The position numbers and the translations under genes are program-made. A DNA stretch of 64,000 bases from the NCBI RefSeq assembly GCF_003852525.1, contig NZ_QAJL01000001.1, positions 1,625,268-1,689,267 of the forward strand. The letters run 5' to 3'. Below are positions 51,571-60,794 of the stretch, one piece after another. Each line of letters opens with the position of its first letter. The stretch's first letter is position 1. This DNA is from Pedobacter sp. KBW06 (GTDB lineage: Bacteria; Bacteroidota; Bacteroidia; Sphingobacteriales; Sphingobacteriaceae). Below the pieces are notes generated by a model. The model had not been told where the DNA came from, searched no databases, and worked only from the letters and a program-made list of their open reading frames with translations.

Positions 51571-52018
51571 CCGCGGTACCCAACAACCTTCTGTGGTAGT
51601 TGATCTGACCGGTATGATAGGCCAGATGAGCCAGTAAATGACACAACATAAAGTCAATCGTCTGGCCTTCATATACGTCTTTGATCAACTTAGGATAAGG
51701 AGCTTGTAAATCGTCAATGCGCTTAATGCTTTCCACAACTTCGGCTTTCAGCGCATAAAGCTCTTTTAGCAAAGCCTCGTAGCTGAACCTTCTGGAGTTA
51801 AACTCCGCATCTCTGTCGCGCTGATAAGGAAAACCGGCAAGTGGCTCGGTCACAAAAGTCTTTAAATTTCCAATCAGGTGCTGGGCAAGATGCCCCGCTG
51901 AGTTACTGATCATTGGCGCAACCAACCAGATTTCCTCCGGATCGGTATAGGCTTCCATTTCGGTGATCAACCGCTGTAAATCTCTGTCGTAAATATGGAT
52001 ATAATCGTTCTGGGTCAT
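51551..52018 (-). CDS. DinB family protein
   Basis: 155 aa DinB/YfiT-like four-helix protein. Motifs are SNSAGHLAQHLIGNLKTFV, the central helix segment and LCHLLAHLAYHTGQINYHRR, with three histidines placed as in the metal site of the superfamily (His in HLAQHL, HLAYH). These enzymes include bacillithiol transferases and hydrolases; the exact substrate is unknown. Its 3' end overlaps the convergent WrbA-RidA gene by 20 nt. Confidence 0.85.
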   Translation of the reverse strand: MTQNDYIHIYDRDLQRLITEMEAYTDPEEIWLVAPMISNSAGHLAQHLIGNLKTFVTEPLAGFPYQRDRDAEFNSRRFSYEALLKELYALKAEVVESIKRIDDLQAPYPKLIKDVYEGQTIDFMLCHLLAHLAYHTGQINYHRRLLGTAVIPAQK

Positions 52019-52132
52019 GTCTTTTCTGCTTACTCAAAATTGGTTAAAAAAAGAGGATTTGTGAACAGGAAGCGCTTAAATAAAACAATATAGAGGCATT
52101 CTTAATTAGAATACCCGGCATTTAAAAGCAGC

Positions 52133-52606
52133 TTATTCGTTAAAATAATACTGCATTTCCTGATTGATCTCTTTCCTCATATCCGCCAGACGAATCGCAT
52201 ATTTCTGAAGGGCTTTCTCTTCTTCTGTTTCAGGAACCCATTCCGGAACAGGTACAGTTTTCCCTGCATCATCTACCGCGGCAAAGACAATCACACAATG
52301 GGTTGCCTTGGTTTCCATTTTTGTCTTGGGATTGATGGTCATGATGTCTACACCAATGTGCATGCTGGTTCTTCCGGTATAAAGAATTCTGGCCTGAACT
52401 TCTACAATGTCGCCGATATGAATCGGATTGACAAAGCGGATTCCCCCAACATACACCGTTACACAATACTGACTGCTATATTTCACCGCACAGGTATAAG
52501 CGGTCTGGTCAATCCATTTCATCACTGCCCCACCATGGACCTTCCCACCAAAATTTACATCTCCGGGTTCGCTCAAAAAGCGAAAAGTAATCATGTTCTT
52601 CTGCAT
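52133..52606 (-). CDS. Acyl-CoA thioesterase (hotdog fold)
   Basis: 157 aa, YciA/BACH-type acyl-CoA thioesterase. The hotdog helix contains NFGGKVHGGAVMKWIDQTAY (residues 19-38, with catalytic Asp), then GGIRFVNPIHIGDIVEVQAR and GVDIMTINPKT. It hydrolyses acyl-CoA to free acid and CoA in the cytoplasm; chain-length preference is not predictable. It stands between the DinB and YeiH genes with gaps of 114 and 83 nt. Confidence 0.9.
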   Translation of the reverse strand: MQKNMITFRFLSEPGDVNFGGKVHGGAVMKWIDQTAYTCAVKYSSQYCVTVYVGGIRFVNPIHIGDIVEVQARILYTGRTSMHIGVDIMTINPKTKMETKATHCVIVFAAVDDAGKTVPVPEWVPETEEEKALQKYAIRLADMRKEINQEMQYYFNE

Positions 52607-52689
52607 AACGCGCTGGATAAAGGTTGAATTTAATAGTTTAAATTTCCCTTATTTATTGCTTTTATCCTAGACAAAAACACATTCTTTTG

Positions 52690-53646
52690 TTAAACGAAGC
52701 TCATAATTGCCCAGAGTGAAGCACAGGAAATGGCAGCCCATAAGATCAATCCCTGCAAAAAGGGCTTTACACCAACTATACGGATCACTTTAAAAGACAG
52801 CCCGCTGCCAATCAGGAATAAAGTTAGGGTTAAGCCTGATTTGGCAATCATCACGAGGTAAGGAGCCATCAGTTTCACAAAAGGCAGAAAAGTATTGGCC
52901 AGCATGGCGAGGATAAATAAACCGATAAAATAAGGGAGCTGAACTTTACGCTGGCTGCTCTTAAAAAGAACAGCTGTTCCCAGTGCTACAGGGATAATCC
53001 ATAAGGCACGGGCAAGTTTCACTGTAGTTGCGATCTGTAAGGCCTGCTCTCCGTATTTACTGGCCGCACCTACCACAGAGCTCGTATCGTGGATGGCAAT
53101 GGCACACCACATGCCGAACTGGCTTTGGGATAATCCCAGTAAATGACCTATTGCCGGAAAGAGGAATAAGGCAACAGAATTCAGGATAAAGACAATGCCA
53201 AGAGAAACGGAAATCTCTTTTTCTCCTGCCTTCATTACCGGCGACAATGCCGCAATAGCACTCCCACCGCAAATCGCCGTTCCAGATGAGATCAGAAAAG
53301 AGGTTTTCCTTTCTATTTTGAAAACCTTACCTAGGATGAAACCCAGAACCAGCACCCCAAAAATCGAAACAACCATGAATAAAAAGCCTTCGCCACCAGC
53401 GCGGATCGCCGAAAACACATTCATTCCAAAGCCCAATCCTACCACGGAAATTTTCAATAATAAATTGGTTGCTTTTTGATTCAGATGAAGGTAAGGGTGT
53501 TTCATCAGCTGTGCGAGGGCCAATCCCATCAACAGTGCCAGTGGTGGCGACATAAAAGGCATCAGGCACAACAATGCGGCTAATAAAAAAACGACTTTTC
53601 GGGTATTCAGGCTCAGTTCCATAATCTCTTCCATTTGTTGGAACAA
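52690..53646 (-). CDS. YeiH/UPF0324 family putative sulfate exporter
   Basis: 318 aa membrane protein with about ten helices. It carries the family signature FLISSGTAICGGSAIAALSP, then IGHLLGLSQSQFGMWCAIAI and HDTSSVVGAASKYG. The family is annotated as putative sulfate exporter, though transport has been tested for few members. The start may be at 53646 or at one of two following Met codons (53634, 53622). It lies 49 nt after the LysR gene on the same strand. A LysR neighbour is common for this family and fits the sulfur theme of the locus. Confidence 0.87.
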   Translation of the reverse strand: MFQQMEEIMELSLNTRKVVFLLAALLCLMPFMSPPLALLMGLALAQLMKHPYLHLNQKATNLLLKISVVGLGFGMNVFSAIRAGGEGFLFMVVSIFGVLVLGFILGKVFKIERKTSFLISSGTAICGGSAIAALSPVMKAGEKEISVSLGIVFILNSVALFLFPAIGHLLGLSQSQFGMWCAIAIHDTSSVVGAASKYGEQALQIATTVKLARALWIIPVALGTAVLFKSSQRKVQLPYFIGLFILAMLANTFLPFVKLMAPYLVMIAKSGLTLTLFLIGSGLSFKVIRIVGVKPFLQGLILWAAISCASLWAIMSFV

Positions 53647-53695
53647 AGGTCCGGATCATGGCCCTGCGGGTCAAATTGCTAATATTAATCTCCCA

Positions 53696-54592
53696 TTACT
53701 TCAGGTTATAGGACAAGCGGGCATGACGCAGGAATACTTCCGACAAACCGTCCAAAATTCCCTGAAGATGAATGAAATAGAAGTAACGTTCAATGCTTAA
53801 CCCGGCAATGTCTATGATGTGCAGGCTTCCGTTTTGCAGTTCTTTATTCAGTGCATGAATGGAAATAAAGGCCAGACAGGAGGAGTTCATCAAATAAGAT
53901 TTGATACTTTCCGTACTTCCCAACTGGATCTCCATTTTCAGATCGGACATTTTCAGGCCGACTTCTTTGAGCGCATGATCGATCACCTCCCTCGTTCCGG
54001 ACCCCTGCTCCCGCATCACAAAAGCATGTGATTTTAAAGCTTCCGGATCCAATACCCCTTTTCTGGCCAGAGGATGATCTTTGCTGCAAACCAATACAAT
54101 CTCATCCTTGATGAATTCCGTATAACTGATCTCCTGATTTTTAGATTTCCCCTCTACAATCCCCAGATCAATCTCTTTATCGAGTAAAGCTTTTTCGACC
54201 TGTTCTGTATTTCCATTGACGAGGTTGAGCCGGATGTCTTCAAACTTCTTTTTGAATCCTGCAAGAAGAGGGGCAATGATGTAATGGGCAATGGTGGTGC
54301 TGGCACCGAGGCTCAGCGAGCCCTCCTTTTTATGAACCAGGGAATTCATGTCGAAATCAATGTTCCGGTAAATGGCAAAAAGTGTTTCCGTATGACTGAG
54401 CAATAACTCGCCCGCTGAAGTCAGCTGAATGCTATTTCCTTTACGCTCGAATAACTTGTTATTATACTGCTGTTCCAATTCATGAATATGCTTCGTTACC
54501 GCTGGCTGGGTAATGAACAGCGTGGCTGCAGCTTTGGTGAAGCTGAGGCGCTTGGCTACAGTATAAAACACTTCTAATCGAAAATCTGCCAT
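53696..54592 (-). CDS. LysR family transcriptional regulator
   Basis: 298 aa from the ATG at 54592 (MADFRLEVFYTVAKRLSFTK). A 19-residue upstream extension is rejected because it consists of the repeated operator sequence. The N-terminal winged HTH (FTKAAATLFITQPAVTKHIH) and a LysR substrate-binding domain (LGASTTIAHYIIAPLL, GIVEGKSKNQEI, MREQGSGTREVIDHAL) are present. The last motif resembles CysB/CysL/YeiE-type oxyanion sensors. It probably controls itself and the downstream YeiH transporter gene, and perhaps sulfur genes elsewhere. Confidence 0.9.
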   Translation of the reverse strand: MADFRLEVFYTVAKRLSFTKAAATLFITQPAVTKHIHELEQQYNNKLFERKGNSIQLTSAGELLLSHTETLFAIYRNIDFDMNSLVHKKEGSLSLGASTTIAHYIIAPLLAGFKKKFEDIRLNLVNGNTEQVEKALLDKEIDLGIVEGKSKNQEISYTEFIKDEIVLVCSKDHPLARKGVLDPEALKSHAFVMREQGSGTREVIDHALKEVGLKMSDLKMEIQLGSTESIKSYLMNSSCLAFISIHALNKELQNGSLHIIDIAGLSIERYFYFIHLQGILDGLSEVFLRHARLSYNLK

Positions 54593-54596
54593 CTTA

Positions 54597-54655
54597 TTAG
54601 TTTGAACTTCACTGAACTTAGTTTGAACTTCCCTGAACGGAAAATTCAAACTTAG
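54597..54655 (-). promoter_or_regulatory. Tandem 21-bp operator-like repeat before the LysR gene
   Basis: Plus-strand TTAGTTTGAACTTCMCTGAAC occurs twice in direct succession (54597-54617, 54618-54638) with a single difference, and an inverted partial copy TTCAAACTTAG follows (54645-54655). The 21-bp period is two DNA turns, so bound dimers would lie on the same face. The position directly upstream of the LysR ATG suggests autoregulation. Confidence 0.6.
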
Positions 54656-54685
54656 TAAAATCCTTTAAGGAATTCGTTCTGAAGC

Positions 54686-55336
54686 TTATTTTCCCTTAGT
54701 TTTAAGCAGAATTTTCGTTGCATCACGGGCATAGCTCCCGATACTTGTGGCATATCCCTTTAACCGGGAAAGCTCAGAGGCAGTCTCATCTGAATAGTTC
54801 AGAATGGCCAGTCTCGCTTCTTCCTGATGCGCCTCATTTAACGCATTGGTAAAGAAATGACCAATGGTATTTTTCGGATCTACCCAAACCCGCCTGTAAT
54901 AGTTAACCTGCGGAGAAAAAACAGTAGTGTAAGCATCATCAGGAAAAGGGGCTTTCCCCAGTTTTGTATCTAATGCAGTTTCCAGTGCTTTGATTTCCCG
55001 CTGAGAAAAGACTTTCAGCTCAATCAGGCGGATGGTACTGTCCCGGCGTTCATAATGAACGATTACCCTATTGATGGAATCGCCTTGTTTTCCACTGAGG
55101 TCCACTCCGTTAAATTTTAAAATACTCGAATCCGAACTTTCAAACACACCATAATTGGTATAAGTCCAGTTTGTAGCCCGGTCATCTTTAAGTTTCAATC
55201 CTGTTCCTTTCAAAAAACCACTGATCTTTTCTTTAAAAGTGATGTTGGAAAGATCAAATGGAATTGGCGCCGGATTTTTACAGGAACAATTGATCAATAC
55301 GATCAGTGAGACACAAACTATTTTTTTTATTAACAT
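54686..55336 (-). CDS. Lipoprotein, possible T6SS immunity protein
   Basis: 216 aa. It has a lipoprotein-type signal peptide (MLIKKIVCVSLIVLINCSCK; the modified Cys is in NCSC), then a soluble mixed alpha/beta domain without recognised family. Segments include FKEKISGFLKGTGLKLKDD, SILKFNGVDLSGKQGDS and ETALDTKLGKAPFPDDAY. It is the last gene of the minus-strand T6SS-linked series, 9 nt after another lipoprotein gene. I infer an immunity or accessory role from position; no function is known. Confidence 0.7.
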   Translation of the reverse strand: MLIKKIVCVSLIVLINCSCKNPAPIPFDLSNITFKEKISGFLKGTGLKLKDDRATNWTYTNYGVFESSDSSILKFNGVDLSGKQGDSINRVIVHYERRDSTIRLIELKVFSQREIKALETALDTKLGKAPFPDDAYTTVFSPQVNYYRRVWVDPKNTIGHFFTNALNEAHQEEARLAILNYSDETASELSRLKGYATSIGSYARDATKILLKTKGK

Positions 55337-55345
55337 CGAACGTAA

Positions 55346-56347
55346 TTATCTAATGATTTCAAACCCAGTCTTTCCTTCCGGTATATGGAGATAGAGACCG
55401 GTAAACCTGGCTCTTGTATTCCCGCTTTCGTTCTTGTATTTGCCCCATAGCACAAACTCCTTTCGCAAAAGAGGGTTAGTATTGTTCTGTTCTAAACAAA
55501 CCAGTTTACCATCTCCGTAAAGTACCATTTTATAATTTTCCAGGGGTTCTATCTTATAAGAAGGTTCTTTAAATGGAAATAATTCATCGCTGACAACATC
55601 ATCAACTTCTTCCTGTCCGATATAACCACTTTGACCAATTTCAGCCTGGGAGTGAAAAGTCAGCTTAAAATAATCATCTGCTTTTTTATCATTGATCAGA
55701 TTCCATACCTGCTGATAAGCTGCTTCTGTTTTTTGAAGCAACTCCTTTTGATCCATTTTCCTTAAATCTTTGCTATTGCTCCAGCCTTTATTTTCATAAG
55801 GTACCTGTGCATTAAAAGTAAAACTATGTTCATAATAGTTTTCACCCGCAGCAATAAAGGTTTTGCCATCCGGTTTCTTCAAGCTGTGATGCTCAAGCAA
55901 AATCTCTTTACTCATATAGGGATCAACTTTCTTTTTGTTAATTTTTAAGATGTTTAGGTCTACTTCCGTCCAGTCTGGCAGCTTATCAATGACATCTCCA
56001 TTTTCACGTTTCCCTATCGGATACAATTTGTAAGTGATCTTTTGTGGCCCACTTTTTAAAATCATCAATTGAACGTCAACCTCTGCACTTACCTGGTCCT
56101 CTTGAAAAAACTTAAAGGTTGGAACGTCATTCACTAGTATTTCAAATGTACAGCCCAAAATATTTTTTATCTCTAAAAAATAGTAGGGCTCTTCCGGATA
56201 ATGCTTTACTGACTTAAATATCTTCTCAGAAATGTTACTCGCATTTATTTCTTCCATATTACTCTGGTTTATTTCATTCTTAACCACCTTATTACAAGAA
56301 CCAAGGCAAATCAAAAACGTTACTAACAAAAAGTTTCTTTTTAACAT
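55346..56347 (-). CDS. Lipoprotein, possible T6SS immunity protein
   Basis: 333 aa with a clear lipobox (LICLGSC, Cys18). An N-terminal beta-rich domain (FLEIKNILGCTFEILVNDVP, residues about 57-76) comes first. A C-terminal half with helices (LLQKTEAAYQQVWNLINDKK) and strands (YKMVLYGDGKLVCLEQNN, TRARFTGLYLHIPEGK) follows. No family was recognised. It starts 1 nt after the stop of the 974-residue OmpA-containing gene, so tight co-expression is likely, as expected for an effector-immunity pair. Confidence 0.7.
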   Translation of the reverse strand: MLKRNFLLVTFLICLGSCNKVVKNEINQSNMEEINASNISEKIFKSVKHYPEEPYYFLEIKNILGCTFEILVNDVPTFKFFQEDQVSAEVDVQLMILKSGPQKITYKLYPIGKRENGDVIDKLPDWTEVDLNILKINKKKVDPYMSKEILLEHHSLKKPDGKTFIAAGENYYEHSFTFNAQVPYENKGWSNSKDLRKMDQKELLQKTEAAYQQVWNLINDKKADDYFKLTFHSQAEIGQSGYIGQEEVDDVVSDELFPFKEPSYKIEPLENYKMVLYGDGKLVCLEQNNTNPLLRKEFVLWGKYKNESGNTRARFTGLYLHIPEGKTGFEIIR

Positions 56348-56348
56348 A

Positions 56349-59273
56349 TTAATACAATTTTACATCTGCTACCGTTATCGTTTCCGGATCCATTAAAACA
56401 AAATTCATTGGTTCAGGCTTAATAATGTCTATAGCTTTGTCGTTTCCTCTCTTCGTACTCAAACTAATCATTACACTCCCCTTAATTCCGGAAAAGTAGA
56501 TCATATCCTTATAAAAAGGGTTCATCTGGATATCCACCCCATAAGTCCGTTCATGAGAAATATAACTTTCGATGTTCAGTTTAATTCCGGCATTCAGTTC
56601 TAAAGATGGCAAATATTTCCGGACAGGGGCCCAAAATTGATTTTGTACTCTTCCCTTAGCCTCCAATACGACCTTACCTACAATCTTTTCTCCACTTACG
56701 ATTTTACCCGAGCTATTGTTCAGCGCTTTATTCAGACGGTTAACAACCGTAACCGGTCCTTTTTTAAGGTATCCTGCATTTACAGGAATGGCAAATTTCA
56801 CGCTATATCCTGCAGAAATTTTACCACTAAAAGTGAGTGTGAGACTCGCGTCATTACCCATCTTTTCCAACAAATCCTGAATACCTTTTCCTACAACTGC
56901 CTTTTCTTTCCCTTCTTTATCTTTCTCTTCATCAGTTTGTGCTGCCTTTTCCTCCTTGGTTTTCTTATAAAGGTCAGCTACAATCCTTTTAGCCAGTGTA
57001 AACTTCTTTTCATATTTAATCTCGATGAGCGGATTCGCCGTCACGTTCTCCTCTATCATAAAATAGATATCCCCATCTTTTCCTTTATGATAATAGAAGC
57101 CCCTGTTTACCGCCACCTGAGGAAATATAAACTCAAATCCTAAATCCTCTATTTCCTTCTTTAACTTTTGGGCTTCCTGGACTCCTTTGATCAGTTTCTT
57201 CAGTCTTGGCAGTTTGGCGGCAGCACTTTCCCCTGCAGTAAGGATCATGATCAGGACCTCCACCACAATCACCAGTACAGTAAGCGTCAGAATTGCTACT
57301 TCTACTGCAATTCTATACTCCGCTGTATAATCTTTTTGCCTCCCATACCCATTATAAAGACCACCCGTCCAGTTCCAGCGTTGATGATACCCCAGGCTAT
57401 ACATATTAGACTGATCCTTAATATAACCTACCAGCAATTCCTGTACGAATCCGGTTACCATCATCATAGGGATTATCTTCACTGCCCGGAAATACATATC
57501 CAGATAAGGCTTCGCTTTATTATAAATCGTATCAATTCCTTTCACCATGGTCACCCTTTGGGTGGTACCTCTGCTCGAAAAGAAAAATTCTTCCTGATAG
57601 TCGTACTGCGCATGAAGCATCCACACCGCATCACTGTAAGCCAGGATTAAAATCGTCGGTTTGGTTTTATCAGGAAAATAATTGCAGCAGTTGATGTAAT
57701 ATTCAAAGCTGTTTGGACGGGATGCTTTGCCTGGTGTCATGACGATCGGCAAGATCATCTCTTCCATATCAGAGAATACATTGGATTTAAACATACCGCT
57801 GCTCACTGAAATATCTTTACCAACGGTCCTGACCGCCCCTTCGTTTGTCAGTTCCTTATAAAAGACTTTATCAGTGACATGTCTTCGTTTATCTCCTTTA
57901 TCATAAATACAGTTATCTATTTTAAAATTGACCACATTAAAATCCATGCTCACCGGACTTTCATTCGTTGGCACAATCGTATTGTAAAGCAATGGGTTTA
58001 GTGCCGGTGTAAAAAAGGTAAGCACACTCCGGCGGTTCATCTTATGCTCATGCGTATCCTTTTTATCCAGGTAGATGTACTGTCTTGACTCCGACTCTCC
58101 CAGTCCTTTTGAAGTAATTTTATTGGTCACCCCATGGGTATTCAGGTAACTATGGATCGCATCAGAACGCGCCTCAGAAAGGTTCTGGTTATAAGCATCT
58201 CCCTGCCTGATGTCGGCATGTGATTCAATCAGCATTGGTGTCCCCGGACTAAGCTTTAGAAATTTCACCAGATTGTCAAGTACAGGTTTTGCTTCAGATT
58301 TGATCACAGACTGATCAGTATCATAGTAAACCTTGAGGTCAAACTTGAATTTCGTAATGCTCTTTGCATAGTTCAATTCCTTTTTATGATCGAAAACGAT
58401 CACATCCGCTCCCCTGTCGCTAATCCAGATCCGTTCAAAGCCACAGCCAAATTTCTGAATAGAAACTTCCGCTTTTCCGGTTTTCGCCGTTTTAACCGCA
58501 GTACCAAATGTCTTCTGCACAAAGGTTCCAATCTTGTTGTTCAGGTATAAATGTGTGGCATGCATAAACGCCCCCTTGGCATCAGGAATATAGCCATTTA
58601 CGCCATCCGACTTCAACTGAATATAAAACTGCTCTTTTGCCTGCTTAAATCCAATTTCAGTATTCCAGCCCATCGTATCTGCAGCAGGAATATTCACATC
58701 AATTTCTCCGTTCACACAGCGCACGCGATACGTCTTTTTTAAAGGCAGATCAGTTCCCACTTCCGCATTAAAAACTACTACAGTACAGTAATTTCCGTTT
58801 AAACCTTCCGTTTCCAGATGCAGTTTCAATGCCCTGCCATATTCTGTAGGATTATTGATCGTAAGCTGTGTATCATTTCCGGGTTCATCCAGTGTCCATT
58901 GGGAACTCACCACTTTCGGCGGACAATAACCACCCACATACAAGCCCGTATTGTTCTTTGGATCTTTTATTCCAGACAGACAGGCCTCTACATAAAACAG
59001 GTAACTGCCGCATTTTTTTCTGGTGATCTGACATGCATAACATTCATCTGAGGGGATAGATTTCTTAAAGAATTCCAGTCTTCTGTTTTCGCCAAGCCTG
59101 AACCAGGTCATGTTTTTCTTCTTATCCGCAGCAGTAGTCCCGGGGAACCACTCTCCAACTTCGAAATACACCCATTGGTCGGGCGCAATAATCAATTTCT
59201 GATTAGGTATAGAGCGATTGGTATATACCGTTCCCTTTCCGGTCCATCTGATTTTTTTTACACCTTTTAACAT
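56349..59273 (-). CDS. Large OmpA-domain protein, putative T6SS effector
   Basis: 974 aa, no signal peptide. Residues about 1-310 are beta-rich and unrecognised, with cysteines CYACQITRKKCGSYLFYVEA. An OmpA-like peptidoglycan-binding domain follows (KVYYDTDQSVIKSEAKPVLD, then IESHADIRQGDAYNQNLSEA with the diaminopimelate-binding Asp and the following Arg). The C-terminal 550 residues hold two hydrophobic segments (one near IPMMMVTGFVQELLVGYI, one strong: ILTLTVLVIVVEVLIMILTA) and a Lys/Glu-rich helix. It lies right after the PAAR-like gene and before two lipoprotein genes. I infer a secreted polymorphic effector that anchors to peptidoglycan and may act on membranes. Confidence 0.65.
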   Translation of the reverse strand: MLKGVKKIRWTGKGTVYTNRSIPNQKLIIAPDQWVYFEVGEWFPGTTAADKKKNMTWFRLGENRRLEFFKKSIPSDECYACQITRKKCGSYLFYVEACLSGIKDPKNNTGLYVGGYCPPKVVSSQWTLDEPGNDTQLTINNPTEYGRALKLHLETEGLNGNYCTVVVFNAEVGTDLPLKKTYRVRCVNGEIDVNIPAADTMGWNTEIGFKQAKEQFYIQLKSDGVNGYIPDAKGAFMHATHLYLNNKIGTFVQKTFGTAVKTAKTGKAEVSIQKFGCGFERIWISDRGADVIVFDHKKELNYAKSITKFKFDLKVYYDTDQSVIKSEAKPVLDNLVKFLKLSPGTPMLIESHADIRQGDAYNQNLSEARSDAIHSYLNTHGVTNKITSKGLGESESRQYIYLDKKDTHEHKMNRRSVLTFFTPALNPLLYNTIVPTNESPVSMDFNVVNFKIDNCIYDKGDKRRHVTDKVFYKELTNEGAVRTVGKDISVSSGMFKSNVFSDMEEMILPIVMTPGKASRPNSFEYYINCCNYFPDKTKPTILILAYSDAVWMLHAQYDYQEEFFFSSRGTTQRVTMVKGIDTIYNKAKPYLDMYFRAVKIIPMMMVTGFVQELLVGYIKDQSNMYSLGYHQRWNWTGGLYNGYGRQKDYTAEYRIAVEVAILTLTVLVIVVEVLIMILTAGESAAAKLPRLKKLIKGVQEAQKLKKEIEDLGFEFIFPQVAVNRGFYYHKGKDGDIYFMIEENVTANPLIEIKYEKKFTLAKRIVADLYKKTKEEKAAQTDEEKDKEGKEKAVVGKGIQDLLEKMGNDASLTLTFSGKISAGYSVKFAIPVNAGYLKKGPVTVVNRLNKALNNSSGKIVSGEKIVGKVVLEAKGRVQNQFWAPVRKYLPSLELNAGIKLNIESYISHERTYGVDIQMNPFYKDMIYFSGIKGSVMISLSTKRGNDKAIDIIKPEPMNFVLMDPETITVADVKLY

Positions 59274-59278
59274 ACTTT

Positions 59279-59776
59279 TTATACCTGAGGGTTAGAAAAT
59301 GTACTATTGGCATTACCTTCATCATTGAATTCAGGCTGCGTCACTTCCCTGATGTCAACAGCCGGATTTAAAGCTTTAGACACAGCTGGTTTTGCCTTTT
59401 CAAAATTCTCACTGCTCGCTTCTGCAATCTGCCCGTGGTTGAGAATTAAAATGCAGTCCTTTCCTCCAATCGGACAGGTAGCCTTACTGTCTTCCAGCAA
59501 AATCTTACCTCCATGGGTCAATGTGGTCTTCTCGTAAAATCCCGTCCATTCTGTGATCACTGCCTGGCAGGGTTTATTCATTTGCCTGGCACAGCTTCCA
59601 AAAGTATTTTTTTCCAGGGTAGCGCCAATATCCTTGTTGCTCGCAATCAATTTCTTTGATGCATCCTTATCGTTAGCATATTCTTTCTGGTGCGTCAAGA
59701 CCTTTAATTTATCCGGCACAGTCCCAAAATTGCATTGACATATTGCCCCTTGTACTACCAAATGTTTTTCTGCCAT
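59279..59776 (-). CDS. DUF4280 PAAR-like spike-tip protein
   Basis: 165 aa DUF4280 protein. It begins MAEKHLVVQGAICQCNFGTV and contains the paired cysteines CARQMNKPCQA, TLTHGGKILLEDSKATCPIG and GGKDCILILNHGQ, typical of these PAAR-like proteins. They are found in Bacteroidota T6SS and contractile injection loci, where they cap the VgrG spike and carry effectors. It is followed by 5 nt and the large OmpA protein, the most likely cargo. Confidence 0.85.
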   Translation of the reverse strand: MAEKHLVVQGAICQCNFGTVPDKLKVLTHQKEYANDKDASKKLIASNKDIGATLEKNTFGSCARQMNKPCQAVITEWTGFYEKTTLTHGGKILLEDSKATCPIGGKDCILILNHGQIAEASSENFEKAKPAVSKALNPAVDIREVTQPEFNDEGNANSTFSNPQV

Positions 59777-59796
59777 GGCCTTCCTTTTTAAATTCT

Positions 59797-60777
59797 TTAT
59801 TTACCAAATAGTGTATTAAACATTTTCGAAATCCCGGATTCAGAACGCTGTTCAGGGCCATCTAAAAACACGAGGTTCCCTGCTTTATGCGGATCAGTAT
59901 TTAGGCTTCCCTGTTCTTCTGCTTCTCCCGTTCTAAACAGCAACAGCTCTACCGACTGCTTAACCGGACCGCCCGGATTCCATGTCGCTACTATAGATTG
60001 AATCGACTTAGTCTGTGCCGACAATAAATACCTTGCGGTATAATCACCTGTCAAGGCCTCTCCTTCTTCGATCTCCGGCATCGGCCGTTCGTCTTTAACG
60101 GTCCCCTTATGCCTCAGTATGATCTCTCCCGAATCATTCAAATAAGGTTCAGTGAACTGTTCGGTTTCAAAACTCATTCCTGCACCTTCTCCGGTCACAG
60201 GAAAGAACAAATCATCCTTAACCACTAAATCCGATGTATAAGGCTTATAAATAGAACAGAAATAACTGCTGATGAACAAATCTTTTCTGAAACATTCATT
60301 TAAAGACCATTCATCATAAATCACCTCTTCCATCAATTTTAAATACCGTTCTACCGCTTCTCCTTTAAAGTATTCCTGTAGTTTCCTTTTATGGGTAGGC
60401 CATCTTTCTATAATCTCCTCCCGGTTATGCACTTCCAGGTACGCCCCATCAAAGTCAACAGCAACCGACAAGGGATAAAACACCTGCCCTGCCTGATAAG
60501 AAAGCTCATCTATCGTCGTATTTGGGGCTACATCATTGATGTAAACCATGCTTGTGCGTTCTATTTTGAAAATCCTTGCCACCTCAGGAATGGTTTTGAC
60601 ATAGCTGACCATCAGTTCATATTTGACTGCATCTTCACTCTCCCCTTCCTTATAATTGATCAGCAAACCGTAAGACCTGCTAAAATAAGGTGCCACCAAC
60701 TGCAGCTTCAGCGAAAAATTACCGCCAAACTGTACCGCGATCTGATCGCTTTCCATCGTATTTGTCTTTTCTTCCAT
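59797..60777 (-). CDS. Unrecognised protein in T6SS spike operon
   Basis: 326 aa, no signal peptide or membrane segment, acidic. Segments: FGGNFSLKLQLVAPYFSRSY (residues 17-36), FKIERTSMVYINDVAPNTTI, YQAGQVFYPLSVAVDFDGAY, EEVIYDEWSLNECFRKDLFI, TARYLLSAQTKSIQSIVATW. I do not recognise the family. Its place between the effector/lipoprotein pair and the PAAR-like tip is where adaptor or chaperone genes often lie in T6SS islands, so a loading role is a reasonable guess. Internal in-frame Met8 is an alternative start. Confidence 0.65.
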   Translation of the reverse strand: MEEKTNTMESDQIAVQFGGNFSLKLQLVAPYFSRSYGLLINYKEGESEDAVKYELMVSYVKTIPEVARIFKIERTSMVYINDVAPNTTIDELSYQAGQVFYPLSVAVDFDGAYLEVHNREEIIERWPTHKRKLQEYFKGEAVERYLKLMEEVIYDEWSLNECFRKDLFISSYFCSIYKPYTSDLVVKDDLFFPVTGEGAGMSFETEQFTEPYLNDSGEIILRHKGTVKDERPMPEIEEGEALTGDYTARYLLSAQTKSIQSIVATWNPGGPVKQSVELLLFRTGEAEEQGSLNTDPHKAGNLVFLDGPEQRSESGISKMFNTLFGK

Positions 60778-60794
60778 ATCCTGATCAAACTGAC

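Noticed and set aside
54593..54649. 19-residue N-terminal extension of the LysR protein
   Set aside because: It is made of the 21-bp operator-like repeats; the family N-terminus starts at the ATG at 54592.
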